Source of the DNA: Thalassotalea fonticola
Lineage (GTDB): Bacteria > Pseudomonadota > Gammaproteobacteria > Enterobacterales > Alteromonadaceae
DNA length: 64,000 nt
Reading direction: 5' to 3'
NCBI RefSeq assembly: GCF_032911225.1
Contig: NZ_CP136600.1
Span: forward strand, 3,720,001-3,784,000
Below, piece by piece: positions 1 through 9,652 of the stretch (positions are counted from its first letter, which is position 1; every line of letters starts with the position of its first letter). The translations under genes were made by a program, and so were the position numbers. The notes beneath the pieces were generated by a model. That model was not told where the DNA came from. It did not search any database and worked only from the letters and a program-made list of their open reading frames with translations.

Positions 1-534
1 GCCGGCGCCGACCACATGCAACTTGAGCATGAGAAAGAATTACAGGCCGAACAAGCATTAATTAATGTTAAAAAGAAAGAAAAAAACCAGCTTAAATCAA
101 TCATGGAAACTAATACTCATTCAGAGCTTAAGCAAACTGAAAAACAAGCAATTGCTGAGTTAGATGAAGAGATTGAAGAAGCACAACCGAGCTTCTATCA
201 AATTAACAACCTGGTGATGAACCTTGAAAAGTTTAACCAATACCATGGTTCAGCTGAAATGGCAGTATTTATGCTTGATGATTACATGGATCGTAATAAA
301 CAAAACTTTGAAAAACTAAAAGATGCCCTCGCTCATGAAAACTTATCCCGAGTTAGCGAAATTAATGATTCTATTTTAAAAACCGCAGTTATTTTGTCGG
401 CGCCACGCTTAATTAAATCGTGTGAACAGCTTAGCGATATTTGTGCAAAACAAGCAATCCATCAGGCAGTGCCAATTATCGTAGAAATGAATGAAGCTAT
501 TCTAGAAGTAGCTAAATTTGTTGAAGAGAGTTAA
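1..534 (+). CDS. C-terminal part of a protein with an Hpt-like helical end (partial)
   Basis: The frame is open to the left edge of the window, so the gene is cut; at least 177 residues are visible. The first 60 or so residues are rich in E, K, Q and L and look like a charged linker or coiled coil. The last 110 residues look helical and resemble a histidine phosphotransfer (Hpt) domain, with a segment reading SILKTAVILSAPRLIKSCEQL that parallels the usual H-x-x-K-G helix pair. The phosphorylatable histidine expected three residues before the lysine is a serine here, so the domain would be a pseudo-Hpt. The first visible residues, AGADH, could be the end of a receiver domain, which is a guess. 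The gene converges on queG and ends 32 bp from it. Confidence 0.45.
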   Translation, partial: AGADHMQLEHEKELQAEQALINVKKKEKNQLKSIMETNTHSELKQTEKQAIAELDEEIEEAQPSFYQINNLVMNLEKFNQYHGSAEMAVFMLDDYMDRNKQNFEKLKDALAHENLSRVSEINDSILKTAVILSAPRLIKSCEQLSDICAKQAIHQAVPIIVEMNEAILEVAKFVEES

Positions 535-566
535 TAGTTTCTGATTATTGCCGGAATATTTGCAAG

Positions 567-1712
567 TTAAGCATCTCTTGATAAGCCTTTTTCGATAGTA
601 CGTATTAAACGAGCGGTTAATCGCTCGTTTTTATTTTCAGCTAGTTTTTCAAGTTTTAATTGCTGTTGTTCTAACGCCCAATCAATATGTTCTTGTACCA
701 TTTCACTTGTTGTCTGTTGTTCGTTTAGGGCATCTACGATCTTTTGATCAAAAGGTGCGTTACCTAATGCCACCGCTATGTTGCGTTGCCAACAGTCAAA
801 ACCAATGCGGCGAATGGGTGAGCCTTGAGTATTTTTTAAAAACTGTTGTTCATTCCAACTAAATATTTCTAATAAGGTGATATCGTCAAGTTGATTGCGC
901 GGTTGAAAGTCACCTTCGACTGAAAGTTTGGCAAATTTGTTCCATGGGCAAATTAATTGGCAATCATCACAGCCGTATATCCTGTTGCCGATTAATGGCC
1001 GAAACTCTTCAGGAATGGCATCTCTTAGTTCAATGGTTAAATAGGAAATACAACGCCTGGCATCAACAACATAAGGTTCAACTATGGCATCAGTAGGGCA
1101 TATTTTGATGCAAGATACACATTGCCCACATTGGTTCTGTTTGGGCTCGTCAATTGGCAACGGGATATCAACCATTAGTTCACCCAAGAAAAACCAAGAT
1201 CCAGCTTGTTGATTGATTAATAGCGTGTGTTTGCCTACCCAGCCAAGACCTGCTTTTTCTGCTAATGGTCGCTCTAAAACTGGCGCTGAATCTACAAATG
1301 GGCGAAAATTAAGGCTATGACAATAGGCTTCAATCTTTTGGCCAAGTTGTTTTAAACGGTTACGCATAAGCTTGTGATAATCGCGGCCTAGCGCATAACG
1401 AGATACAAATGCATGCTTAGGTTGCTTTAATATTTTGGCAAATTTAGCTTGCGTAGGCAGGTAATCTAAACGAGCGGAAATTACTCTCAGTGTGCCGGGT
1501 AATAATTCGTCAGGTCTAGCGCGCATCAAATCATGTCGCGCCATGTAATCCATATTACCGTGATAGCCTTGTTCAAGCCATTTGCTCAGGGCTTTTTCAT
1601 GATTTTTTAAATCTACGTCACAAATACCAACATCACTAAAACCAAGCTCTTTTGCCCAAAGCTTGATTTTTTCCGCTAGATGCTGATAGTTAATAGATGA
1701 ATGATCAATCAT
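567..1712 (-). CDS. queG: Epoxyqueuosine reductase QueG
   Basis: QueG reduces epoxyqueuosine to queuosine at the wobble position of certain tRNAs, using cobalamin and two 4Fe-4S clusters in the cytoplasm. The 381-residue product has the usual length. A first ferredoxin-like cluster motif (CGQCVSCIKICP) lies near residues 195-206 and a second cysteine group (YGCDDCQLICPW) near 246-257. The N-terminus lines up with the E. coli protein as I recall it, which supports the ATG at 1712. The gene is divergent from nnr with only 10 bp between the start codons. Gene order queG-nnr-tsaE-amiB-mutL is conserved in gammaproteobacteria, although here queG is on the opposite strand. Confidence 0.95.
   Translation of the reverse strand: MIDHSSINYQHLAEKIKLWAKELGFSDVGICDVDLKNHEKALSKWLEQGYHGNMDYMARHDLMRARPDELLPGTLRVISARLDYLPTQAKFAKILKQPKHAFVSRYALGRDYHKLMRNRLKQLGQKIEAYCHSLNFRPFVDSAPVLERPLAEKAGLGWVGKHTLLINQQAGSWFFLGELMVDIPLPIDEPKQNQCGQCVSCIKICPTDAIVEPYVVDARRCISYLTIELRDAIPEEFRPLIGNRIYGCDDCQLICPWNKFAKLSVEGDFQPRNQLDDITLLEIFSWNEQQFLKNTQGSPIRRIGFDCWQRNIAVALGNAPFDQKIVDALNEQQTTSEMVQEHIDWALEQQQLKLEKLAENKNERLTARLIRTIEKGLSRDA
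607..637 (+). terminator. Rho-independent terminator inside the 3' end of queG
   Basis: A perfect 9 bp stem (607-615 with 622-630, loop GTTAAT) is followed on the + strand by TTATTTT. It would end transcription of the leftmost gene, but it lies wholly within the coding sequence of the convergent queG. Confidence 0.6.
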
Positions 1713-1722
1713 GGATGTTTAG

Positions 1723-3216
1723 ATGAAACCCGTTAAATTTTTGGCAAGCATACCACACAATGCCTATCAGGCTGAAGATGTCCAAAAAAACGAAGGGAAA
1801 ATAGCGGCACTTGCAAACTTGAGTTTGTACCAATTAATGGAAGCTGCTGGTGTAGCTGCATTTCAATTACTACGAACACAATGGCCTGATAGTAAAACCA
1901 TCCTAGTGGTTTGTGGTAAGGGAAATAATGCTGGCGATGGCTTCATAGTAGCAAGGTTGGCATTAGAGCAGGGCATGCATGTTTATCTGCATAACTTAGC
2001 CAATATTGATGACTACCAAGGTGATGCTAAGCTTGCGTGTACAAAGTACCTCGAGGCGGGCGGTAATCTGCATAATCTTGATGAGATAGATTTAACCAAA
2101 GTAGAGCTTATCGTTGATGGCTTACTTGGTACTGGCTTATCTGGGCAAGTCAGAGATAACTATCAAACGGTTATTGAATTATTCAACTCGTTAAAAAAGC
2201 CAATTTTGAGTCTGGATATTCCTTCCGGATTATGTGCCAACACTGGGCAGGTCCTCGGGTGTTCGATTAAAGCGGATATAACCATAACCTTTGTCGCGGT
2301 TAAACAAGGGCTGCTAACAGGTGTAGCGAGTGATTATTGTGGTGAGATTTATGTCTCAGGTTTAGGTATTGGAACCAGTTTTAGTAAAAATATACCATCA
2401 TCTGTAACGGTTAATTCTCAACACTCTTTAAAAAAATTGACGAGTAGGCGACAAAGCGCTCATAAGGGTAATAGCGGTTTTGTATTAGTTGTCGGAGGTA
2501 ATCAAGGGATGCCAGGGGCGGCAAAGTTATCAGCCGAGGCTTGTTTGCGCAGTGGTGCAGGTTTGGTTGCGGTTATGTGCTATCACACTAATGAAGTCAT
2601 AATATTAGCCAATCGACCGGAATTAATGTTACTAAGTTTTGAGAATGACTCGATTGATAACCAACAAAAAATTGCTAAGGCGAATGTGGTGGTGCTTGGC
2701 CCTGGCTTAGGCTGTGATATTTGGGCCGAAAATAATTTTCAACAAACTTTAGCACTCAACAAACCTATGGTGATTGATGCCGATGGATTAAATTTATTAG
2801 CAAAAAAACCACAGTACCGAGATAACTGGGTGTTAACTCCCCACCCGGGTGAAGCCGCTAAATTATTGAATTGTTCCGTAGCTAATATAGAGCAAGATAG
2901 ATTTGAGTCAGCCCGAGCTATTGCGTTAAAATATGGCGGTATTTGTGTATTAAAAGGCGCTGGTACCTTAATCAGTGATGGCGAACGTATTGCCATCAAT
3001 ATAACGGGCAACCCAGGTATGGCTGTTGGTGGTATGGGTGATGTCTTGTCTGGTATCATTGGCGCTTTAATATTACAATCAAGTAATATATTTCAGGCAG
3101 CTAAATACGGTGTATATTTACATGGTCTAGCAGCTGATATGGCAATAATTGATGGTCAAAAAGGCTTACTGGCCAGTGATCTATTTCCTTATATTCGACA
3201 ACTGGTAAATGAATGA
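1723..3216 (+). CDS. nnr: Bifunctional NAD(P)H-hydrate epimerase / ADP-dependent dehydratase
   Basis: This enzyme repairs hydrated NADH and NADPH: the N-terminal YjeF domain epimerises the hydrate and the C-terminal ribokinase-like domain dehydrates it with ADP. The 497 residues match the fused two-domain form. The N-terminal half carries VVCGKGNNAGDGFIVARLA (residues about 61-79). The C-terminal half shows LTPHPGEAAKLL and the GNPGMAVGGMGDVLSG block, whose aspartate is the expected catalytic base. The ATG at 1723 keeps the conserved SIPH..Y..edv opening. The stop codon overlaps the tsaE start in an ATGA, indicating translational coupling. Confidence 0.95.
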   Translation: MKPVKFLASIPHNAYQAEDVQKNEGKIAALANLSLYQLMEAAGVAAFQLLRTQWPDSKTILVVCGKGNNAGDGFIVARLALEQGMHVYLHNLANIDDYQGDAKLACTKYLEAGGNLHNLDEIDLTKVELIVDGLLGTGLSGQVRDNYQTVIELFNSLKKPILSLDIPSGLCANTGQVLGCSIKADITITFVAVKQGLLTGVASDYCGEIYVSGLGIGTSFSKNIPSSVTVNSQHSLKKLTSRRQSAHKGNSGFVLVVGGNQGMPGAAKLSAEACLRSGAGLVAVMCYHTNEVIILANRPELMLLSFENDSIDNQQKIAKANVVVLGPGLGCDIWAENNFQQTLALNKPMVIDADGLNLLAKKPQYRDNWVLTPHPGEAAKLLNCSVANIEQDRFESARAIALKYGGICVLKGAGTLISDGERIAINITGNPGMAVGGMGDVLSGIIGALILQSSNIFQAAKYGVYLHGLAADMAIIDGQKGLLASDLFPYIRQLVNE

Positions 3217-3683
3217 ACGAAGTAACATTAGCATTAGCCGATGAGCAAGCAACCGTAGCTATGGGTAAACAATTAGCTGACATTACAAAACAGCTTAATT
3301 TAGATAATTTATTGGTATTTTTAAATGGTGACTTGGGCGCGGGAAAAACTACTTTAACGCGTGGTTTTGTACAAGGCATGGGCCATAATGGCAACGTAAA
3401 AAGCCCTACATACACTTTGGTAGAACCCTACGAGCTATCACCATGGCATGTTTACCATTTTGACTTATATCGCTTGAGTGACCCGGAAGAGTTGGAATAT
3501 ATGGGGATTCGCGACTATTTTGCCCAGAAATCTTGCAGTTTTATCGAATGGCCTGAAAAAGGTTCTGGTATTTTGCCCCAAGAAGATCTTATTATTAATT
3601 TACAGTATAATGACACGCAAAGAATCATCACACTATTGGCTGTAACCAGCCGAGGTGAGCAAATAATAAATCTAATAACATAA
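3213..3683 (+). CDS. tsaE: tRNA threonylcarbamoyladenosine biosynthesis ATPase TsaE
   Basis: TsaE is the ATPase of the TsaBDE complex that makes t6A37 in ANN-decoding tRNAs. The 156-residue protein has the P-loop LNGDLGAGKTTLTRGF near residues 38-53, the SPTYTLVEPY block after it, and the HFDLYRLSDPEELEYMG segment typical of the family. It overlaps nnr by 4 bp, so the two are co-translated. The amidase gene follows after 55 bp. Confidence 0.95.
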   Translation: MNEVTLALADEQATVAMGKQLADITKQLNLDNLLVFLNGDLGAGKTTLTRGFVQGMGHNGNVKSPTYTLVEPYELSPWHVYHFDLYRLSDPEELEYMGIRDYFAQKSCSFIEWPEKGSGILPQEDLIINLQYNDTQRIITLLAVTSRGEQIINLIT

Positions 3684-3738
3684 AAGCCAGTTATAGCAGT
3701 TGATATCTAGAGCTTTTTGGAAAGCGTAAATACAAATC

Positions 3739-5046
3739 ATGAGAAGATGTAGCCTAAAAGTTGTCGTTGTTTTTTTTAGCATGTTTGCCATTAATGCTTG
3801 GGCAATTAATGTTATTGAAGGTGTGCGAATTTGGCCGGCTCCTGAAAATACCCGAGTAGTATTCGATTTAAGCGATAAACCCGACTACAGCTATTTTTAC
3901 CTTAGTAACCCGAATCGTTTAGTTATTGATTTTAAAAATACCCAAAACATTTCTAACTTAACGAATCTTGCTAAAAATGATACTCGTATTAAATTAATTC
4001 GAACCAGCACCAGTAAGAATAACACTGCCGTGCGATTAGTCTTAGAACTCAATAATAGCTACGACGATAGTATCTTTGTACTTGCCCCAACAGGACCATA
4101 TGGTGATCGTTTGGTCGTTGATTTACTTGATAAAAAACGTAAACAAGTGGCCACTCATAAACCAAAAAATACCAAACGTGATGTGATCATTGGCATAGAT
4201 GCAGGACATGGCGGTGAAGATCCCGGTTCTATTTCTAAAAATGGCACATATGAGAAGAAAATAACCCTAGCTATCGCTAAACGATTACAAGCTATTGTGA
4301 ATAAAGAGCCCGGCATGAAAGCGGTAATGATCCGCAGCGGTGATTATTTCGTAAACTTAAATCGTCGCACCGAAATTGCCCGAAAACAGCAAGTCGACTT
4401 TTTAGTATCTATCCATGCAGATGCATTTCGTACCTCACAGCCACGAGGCGGTTCGGTATGGATTGTAAATAATTCTCGAGCTCAATCAGAATTATCGCGT
4501 TGGTTGGTTAATCGTGAGAAAAACTCAGAATTACTTGGTGGCGGTGGTGAATTAATTAAGCGAACCAATGATGACAATCTTGCGGTTTTCTTAGCCGACC
4601 TAACCAAAGACAAGTCATTAGAAATAAGTGATCGTATGGCGAATAACGTCATCAAAGAAATGAAAAAAATCACTAAAATGCATAAGTCGAAACCACAAAA
4701 TGCCAGTTTAGCAGTATTAAAATCTTCCGATATTCCATCCATGTTGGTTGAAACCGGCTTTATTTCTAATCCCCATGACTTTAAAAATTTAATGTCTTCT
4801 AGGCATCAAGGTAAATTGGCTAATGCCATTTTTACTGGTATGAAAAACCATTTTGTCCGTTATCCGCCTGAAGGTTCGCTACTTGCGAGTCAAAAACCTA
4901 CTCAGCACAAGATTAGCCGGGGAGAATCACTGTCAGTGGTTGCCCAGCGTTATAAAGTGTCAGTAAAAGAAATAAAACTCGCTAATAACTTGAAAACTGA
5001 TGTTGTTCGTATCGGTCAAACCCTGACAATTCCAAGAGTAAATTAA
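3739..5046 (+). CDS. amiB: N-acetylmuramoyl-L-alanine amidase, AmiB type with LysM
   Basis: This periplasmic zinc amidase splits septal peptidoglycan during cell separation, normally activated by EnvC or NlpD-type factors. The 435 residues comprise a signal peptide (about 1-22, ending near NAWA), an AMIN domain (about 25-130), an Amidase_3 domain (about 150-375) and a single C-terminal LysM repeat (about 390-434). The zinc and catalytic motifs [19 protein letters not shown] and [10 protein letters not shown] are all present. The C-terminal LysM matches AmiB rather than AmiC or AmiA. Its TAA stop shares a base with the mutL ATG, so the two are coupled. Confidence 0.92.
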   Translation: MRRCSLKVVVVFFSMFAINAWAINVIEGVRIWPAPENTRVVFDLSDKPDYSYFYLSNPNRLVIDFKNTQNISNLTNLAKNDTRIKLIRTSTSKNNTAVRLVLELNNSYDDSIFVLAPTGPYGDRLVVDLLDKKRKQVATHKPKNTKRDVIIGIDAGHGGEDPGSISKNGTYEKKITLAIAKRLQAIVNKEPGMKAVMIRSGDYFVNLNRRTEIARKQQVDFLVSIHADAFRTSQPRGGSVWIVNNSRAQSELSRWLVNREKNSELLGGGGELIKRTNDDNLAVFLADLTKDKSLEISDRMANNVIKEMKKITKMHKSKPQNASLAVLKSSDIPSMLVETGFISNPHDFKNLMSSRHQGKLANAIFTGMKNHFVRYPPEGSLLASQKPTQHKISRGESLSVVAQRYKVSVKEIKLANNLKTDVVRIGQTLTIPRVN

Positions 5047-6911
5047 TGTCTATTGCTGTATTACCCGCTCGCCTTGCTAATCAAATTGCAGCTGGTGAAG
5101 TGGTGGAGCGTCCGGCCTCGGTAGTAAAAGAATTAGTGGAAAATTCCATTGATGCCGGCGCAACCAAAATAACTATTGAGATAGAAAAGGGCGGCTCAAA
5201 AAGAATTAAAATTACCGATAATGGCAAAGGTATTGTTAAAGATGAATTAACCCTGGCTTTATCTCGTCATGCGACCAGTAAAATTAAAAGCTTGGATGAT
5301 CTAGAGTCTATTCACAGTTTAGGCTTTCGCGGCGAAGCATTGGCCAGTATTAGTTCGGTCTCTCGGTTAACGTTAACCTCTAAACCTGTTACACAAGAAT
5401 CTGCTTGGCAAGCAATAGCTGTTGGGCGTGACATGCAGGTAGATATTAAACCTGCTGCACATCCTGATGGTACCAGCATTGATGTTGAGGATTTATTCTT
5501 TAATACTCCAGCCAGACGAAAATTTTTACGGACCGAAAAAACCGAGTTTACTCATATTGATGAAGTGGTGCGCCGTATTGCTTTATCTAAATTAGAAATT
5601 ACCATCATCCTTTCTCATAACGGTAAAGTTATTAGGCAGTATCGTGGTGCCAAAACAGAAAAACAAATTGAAAAACGTATCGCTTCCGTATGTGGGCAAG
5701 GGTTCATTGATAATGCCATTGCGTTAGACTTTAAACATGATAATTTGCACTTGTGGGGCTGGATTGCCAAACCTGAGTTTTATCGCAGTCAGAATGACTT
5801 AAGTTACAGTTATGTCAACGATCGAATGATGCGCGATAAATTAATAAACCATGCGATAAGACAAGCGTATGCCGATCGTTTAAATCATGATGGTTATCCT
5901 GCATTTGTGCTGTTCTTTAATTTAGATTTTGCCGATGTTGATGTAAATGTGCACCCGGCAAAGCATGAAGTGCGTTTTCATCAAGCTCGCTTTGTGCATG
6001 ACTTTATTTGCTCCGCAGTTGAGCAAACACTTAATAACGAGCAAGCAAACGTATCCGAAGCGCTTTTATGTGATGAGCATGGTGAAGTTATTGCAAGTGC
6101 GAATCAACCTTATGCCCGAGATTATGTACAGCCCTTACAGATGGTCTCAGAGCAAACAAGTGGGCAAAGTAACAGTGCGGCAAATACCTATCAACACAAC
6201 CAACGTCCATCCAGGCAAGCGGTTGGTAATTATCATTCGCTGTTAACAACGCCGCATACAGCTAATGTAGATGCCGTTGCAGTAGCAACAGAGGAGTCTG
6301 TTGCAGCAACTGCACTTTCTACCGCCACTGAATATGCTTCAACAGTAACTGTGAATCAAGCACTGATAAATGATGAATTACGTTTATTAACCATGATTGA
6401 TGACTTTGTTGCCGTAGTTGAATACAAAAAATCTATATGTTGCGTGCAGTTAAAGCCATTGTGCAGAGCAGTCAATAGTGAACTATTAGGCCAATCCTTT
6501 GCCGTCGGCATTGTCTCTCAGCCACTATTATTACCGGTATCTGTTGCGCTTGATAAGGCTTCGGTAAATTTTGTTGATACCAACCTAGAGCTATTCGAGC
6601 AAGCGGGAATAAAATGCGCATTAAAAGGCCTGCAATGTATTATCCGCCAATATCCTGCGCAATTTAGAGATAAAGACATCAGCCAGAGCTTTTTGCAATT
6701 GCTTAATTTACTCATAACAGCAGAAACATTAACCAAGCAGTCATGGATATCAGCTTTCGCTGAACTTAAAATGCCAGAGCAATTAGATTTAACTTATGCT
6801 CAACAGCTGTTATTAAATCGTAAAACTTTACAAAACTTTGATCTTTCTGATTATATGCGCTTGAATTCTATTGAAGTAGACCTTACTTCATACATTAACC
6901 AGCTAGCATAA
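5046..6911 (+). CDS. mutL: DNA mismatch repair protein MutL
   Basis: MutL links MutS mismatch recognition to strand incision and helicase loading. The N-terminal GHKL ATPase motifs are clear: [18 protein letters not shown], and [13 protein letters not shown], followed by [12 protein letters not shown] and [14 protein letters not shown] near residues 290-305. A low-complexity linker (about 345-435, rich in A, T, S, Q and V) joins the C-terminal dimerisation domain. No DQHA-x2-E-x4-E endonuclease motif is visible, as expected where a MutH nuclease makes the nick. The length of 621 residues is normal. The gene overlaps amiB by 1 bp and lies 19 bp before miaA. Confidence 0.96.
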   Translation: MSIAVLPARLANQIAAGEVVERPASVVKELVENSIDAGATKITIEIEKGGSKRIKITDNGKGIVKDELTLALSRHATSKIKSLDDLESIHSLGFRGEALASISSVSRLTLTSKPVTQESAWQAIAVGRDMQVDIKPAAHPDGTSIDVEDLFFNTPARRKFLRTEKTEFTHIDEVVRRIALSKLEITIILSHNGKVIRQYRGAKTEKQIEKRIASVCGQGFIDNAIALDFKHDNLHLWGWIAKPEFYRSQNDLSYSYVNDRMMRDKLINHAIRQAYADRLNHDGYPAFVLFFNLDFADVDVNVHPAKHEVRFHQARFVHDFICSAVEQTLNNEQANVSEALLCDEHGEVIASANQPYARDYVQPLQMVSEQTSGQSNSAANTYQHNQRPSRQAVGNYHSLLTTPHTANVDAVAVATEESVAATALSTATEYASTVTVNQALINDELRLLTMIDDFVAVVEYKKSICCVQLKPLCRAVNSELLGQSFAVGIVSQPLLLPVSVALDKASVNFVDTNLELFEQAGIKCALKGLQCIIRQYPAQFRDKDISQSFLQLLNLLITAETLTKQSWISAFAELKMPEQLDLTYAQQLLLNRKTLQNFDLSDYMRLNSIEVDLTSYINQLA

Positions 6912-6930
6912 ATCCAACATCTAAGAAGAT

Positions 6931-7878
6931 ATGAGCGAAATGCAACAACAAAAGTTACCACCAGTAATTTGTATTATGGGGCCAACTGCCTCAGGCAAAA
7001 CTGATCTTGCTTTTGGCTTAAGTGATCGTTTACCTTGCGATATCATTAGTGTTGATTCAGCACTTATCTATAAAGATATGAATATCGGCAGTGCTAAACC
7101 AACTAAAGAAGAGCTGGCCAAGTACCCACATCGGTTGATAGATATCATTGACCCGAGTGAGAGCTACTCTGCAGCAGATTTTTGTCGGGACGCAAAGCGC
7201 GAAATCGATGAAATTCGTAGTCGTGGTCGTATACCTATTTTGGTTGGTGGAACTATGATGTATTTCAAGAGTCTACTGGAAGGTATTTCACCTCTGCCCG
7301 CTGCGAATGCAAAGATTCGTGCAGATATAGCCGAACAAGCAGAGCAAAAAGGTTGGCAACATATTCATGACTTACTCAATGAAGTAGATCCTGTTTCAGC
7401 CGAGCGAATTCATCCTAATGATCCACAAAGGTTAACTCGAGCTTTAGAAGTTTATCAACTAACAAATAAAAGCATGACCGAGCTAACCAAAATCAAAGGT
7501 GACACTCTAGATGGCGATGTTTTACAATTTGCAATTAGCACCACTGAACGCGCTGAATTACATCAACGCATAGAACTTAGATATAACATCATGTTGGAGC
7601 AGGGCTTTCAACAAGAAGTCGAACAATTAAAACAACGCAATGATTTACACGAAGACCTACCGTCAATTCGTTGCGTTGGTTATAGACAAATGTGGCAACA
7701 TTTAAACGGTGAGTTTGATTATGACGAAATGATCTTCCGCGGCGTTTGCGCTACTAGACAGCTGGCCAAGCGGCAACTTACTTGGCTTCGTGGTTGGCCA
7801 AAGTTAACTTGGTTAACCACAAATGATGAAACTAATCTCCAACAAATATTAAGTTGTTTAGCAAAGTTGAAATCATAG
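6931..7878 (+). CDS. miaA: tRNA dimethylallyltransferase MiaA
   Basis: MiaA adds an isopentenyl group to A37 of UNN-reading tRNAs. The 315-residue product has the P-loop [14 protein letters not shown] near residues 15-28, followed by [17 protein letters not shown] and the [19 protein letters not shown] segment. The later blocks [28 protein letters not shown] and [10 protein letters not shown] are all conserved. An AGAAG ribosome site precedes the ATG. The gene sits between mutL and hfq in the standard gammaproteobacterial order. Confidence 0.96.
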   Translation: MSEMQQQKLPPVICIMGPTASGKTDLAFGLSDRLPCDIISVDSALIYKDMNIGSAKPTKEELAKYPHRLIDIIDPSESYSAADFCRDAKREIDEIRSRGRIPILVGGTMMYFKSLLEGISPLPAANAKIRADIAEQAEQKGWQHIHDLLNEVDPVSAERIHPNDPQRLTRALEVYQLTNKSMTELTKIKGDTLDGDVLQFAISTTERAELHQRIELRYNIMLEQGFQQEVEQLKQRNDLHEDLPSIRCVGYRQMWQHLNGEFDYDEMIFRGVCATRQLAKRQLTWLRGWPKLTWLTTNDETNLQQILSCLAKLKS

Positions 7879-7985
7879 TGTATACTTAAAAAGCTCGTTG
7901 TGTAACTAACTAAATTTGCACAATTAATTTACTCTAATTTGGTTATAGTAAATCGGATTAACAATAACAATAAGGGGCCAATACA

Positions 7986-8231
7986 ATGGCAAAAGGTCAA
8001 TCTTTACAAGACCCATTTTTGAATGCTTTACGTCGTGATCGCATTCCCGTGGCAATCTATTTAGTCAACGGTATTAAATTACAAGGCCAAGTTGAATCAT
8101 TTGATCAATTTGTGATCTTACTTAAAAATACGGTAAGCCAGATGGTATATAAGCATGCTATCTCAACGGTTGTGCCGTCTCGTGCAGTTAACACATCTAA
8201 TCCGGCTGAATTTACTCAACCGGGGGAATAA
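7986..8231 (+). CDS. hfq: RNA chaperone Hfq
   Basis: Hfq forms a hexameric ring that pairs small RNAs with messenger RNAs. The 81-residue product has the Sm1 region ([26 protein letters not shown], residues about 9-34) and Sm2 motif ([12 protein letters not shown], about 55-66). The C-terminal tail is short, about 15 residues, compared with the longer tail of E. coli Hfq. An AGGGG ribosome site lies at 7972-7976. The 107 bp gap after miaA could carry a promoter, but no clear -35/-10 pair with good spacing was seen. Confidence 0.97.
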   Translation: MAKGQSLQDPFLNALRRDRIPVAIYLVNGIKLQGQVESFDQFVILLKNTVSQMVYKHAISTVVPSRAVNTSNPAEFTQPGE

Positions 8232-8238
8232 CGCCTAA

Positions 8239-8271
8239 ATGAAATTGAATTGGAATTGCTCATTTGTTTGA
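8239..8271 (+). other. Possible 10-codon leader frame overlapping the hflX start
   Basis: An ATG at 8239, 7 bp after the hfq stop, opens a 10-codon frame (MKLNWNCSFV) whose TGA at 8269-8271 lies just inside hflX, which starts with a weak TTG at 8264. Termination here could pass ribosomes to hflX. This is inferred from geometry only; the ribosome site before the ATG is poor. Confidence 0.25.
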
Positions 8272-9550
8272 TAGACATCAAGCAGGTGAGCAAGCTGTAC
8301 TCGTTCACATAGATTTTCCGCAAGAAAACGCTCGTGAAGACTTACAAGAATTTGAAATGTTGGTTTCTTCTGCCGGCGTAAATTCTTTAACAGTAGTAAC
8401 TGGTAAACGAAGTACCCCTCACACTAAATTTTTTGTCGGTAGCGGTAAAGCTGAAGAAATTCGCGATGCAGTGAACTTGTATAATGCTGACGTGATTTTG
8501 TTTAATCATGCGTTAAGCCCTTCACAAGAAAAAAATATCGAAGCATTATGTGAATGTCGAGTCATCGACCGCACTTCACTTATTTTAGATATTTTTGCCC
8601 AACGTGCTCGCACCCATGAAGGTAAGCTGCAAGTAGAACTTGCCCAGCTTCGCCATATGAGTACTCGATTAATTCGAGGTTGGACACATTTAGAACGACA
8701 AAAAGGTGGTATTGGTTTACGTGGGCCAGGTGAAACTCAGTTAGAAACTGATAGACGTTTACTGCGTGATCGGATGCATAATATTCGTGGTCGATTGGAA
8801 AAAGTTGAAAAACAACGACATCAAGGCCGTAGAGCACGCGAAAGAGCAGAAATACCTACTGTGTCATTGGTCGGTTATACCAATGCTGGTAAGTCTACAA
8901 TATTTAACCGTATTACCAATGCAGATGTGTATGCAGCCGATCAATTGTTCGCAACCCTTGATCCAACACTAAGAAAGCTCCATATAGAAGATGTAGGGCG
9001 TATTATATTAGCCGATACGGTTGGGTTTATTCGTCATTTACCTCATGATTTAGTTGCTGCCTTTAAGGCGACACTGACAGAAACCCGAGAAGCTGATTTA
9101 CAGTTACACGTAGTTGATATTGCTGATGAACGCCGCGCTGATAATATGGCGCAAGTAGATGCCGTGCTGGAAGAAATTGAAGCGAATGAAATCCCGCAAT
9201 TGCTGGTGTGTAACAAAATTGATAACTTGCATGACATTGCGCCGCGTATAGATAGAGACGAGCTGGGCAAGCCGATTAGAGTTTGGTTATCTGCCAGAGC
9301 GAATATTGGTTTAGAGCTATTAAATGTTGCTTTGTCTGAATTATTAGCAACAGATATTGTCAAACACACACTTAAAATACCAGCAAGCGCTGGAAAATTG
9401 CGTGGCAAGTTATACCAGCTAAACTGTATAAAAGACGAAACATATGATGAGCAAGGTAATTGTTTACTGGATGTGACATTACCATTGCGAGAATGGAATA
9501 AATTGTTGAAAGCAGGTAAAAGCGAATTACAAGGCTTTATCCTGAATTAA
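8264..9550 (+). CDS. hflX: Ribosome-associated GTPase HflX
   Basis: HflX is a GTPase that binds the large ribosomal subunit and splits stalled ribosomes under stress. The 428 residues include the N-terminal HflX domain with the conserved VLFNHALSPSQEKN and GKLQVELAQLRH blocks, the glycine-rich GGIGLRGPGETQLETDRR linker, and a G domain with the P-loop GYTNAGKST near residues 204-212, DTVGFIRHLPHDLV (G3) and NKID (G4). The start is a TTG. It is chosen because the product then begins MFDRHQAGEQAVLVHIDF, matching the E. coli N-terminus; no in-frame ATG fits. Confidence 0.95.
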   Translation: MFDRHQAGEQAVLVHIDFPQENAREDLQEFEMLVSSAGVNSLTVVTGKRSTPHTKFFVGSGKAEEIRDAVNLYNADVILFNHALSPSQEKNIEALCECRVIDRTSLILDIFAQRARTHEGKLQVELAQLRHMSTRLIRGWTHLERQKGGIGLRGPGETQLETDRRLLRDRMHNIRGRLEKVEKQRHQGRRARERAEIPTVSLVGYTNAGKSTIFNRITNADVYAADQLFATLDPTLRKLHIEDVGRIILADTVGFIRHLPHDLVAAFKATLTETREADLQLHVVDIADERRADNMAQVDAVLEEIEANEIPQLLVCNKIDNLHDIAPRIDRDELGKPIRVWLSARANIGLELLNVALSELLATDIVKHTLKIPASAGKLRGKLYQLNCIKDETYDEQGNCLLDVTLPLREWNKLLKAGKSELQGFILN

Positions 9551-9652
9551 GCTGCTGTTACTATTGAAGTAACAAAGATAAATGAAGGTAAATATCTGCA
9601 TATTATATTTGCCAATATAGATTTTTAAACATTGCACCAAACGGAGAGCAAA

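Noticed and set aside
2739..3059. Antisense frames of 60-130 codons opposite nnr, hflX, the APC permease, puuC and others
   Set aside because: They mirror the codon structure of strong genes on the other strand, lack ribosome sites and show no family motifs.
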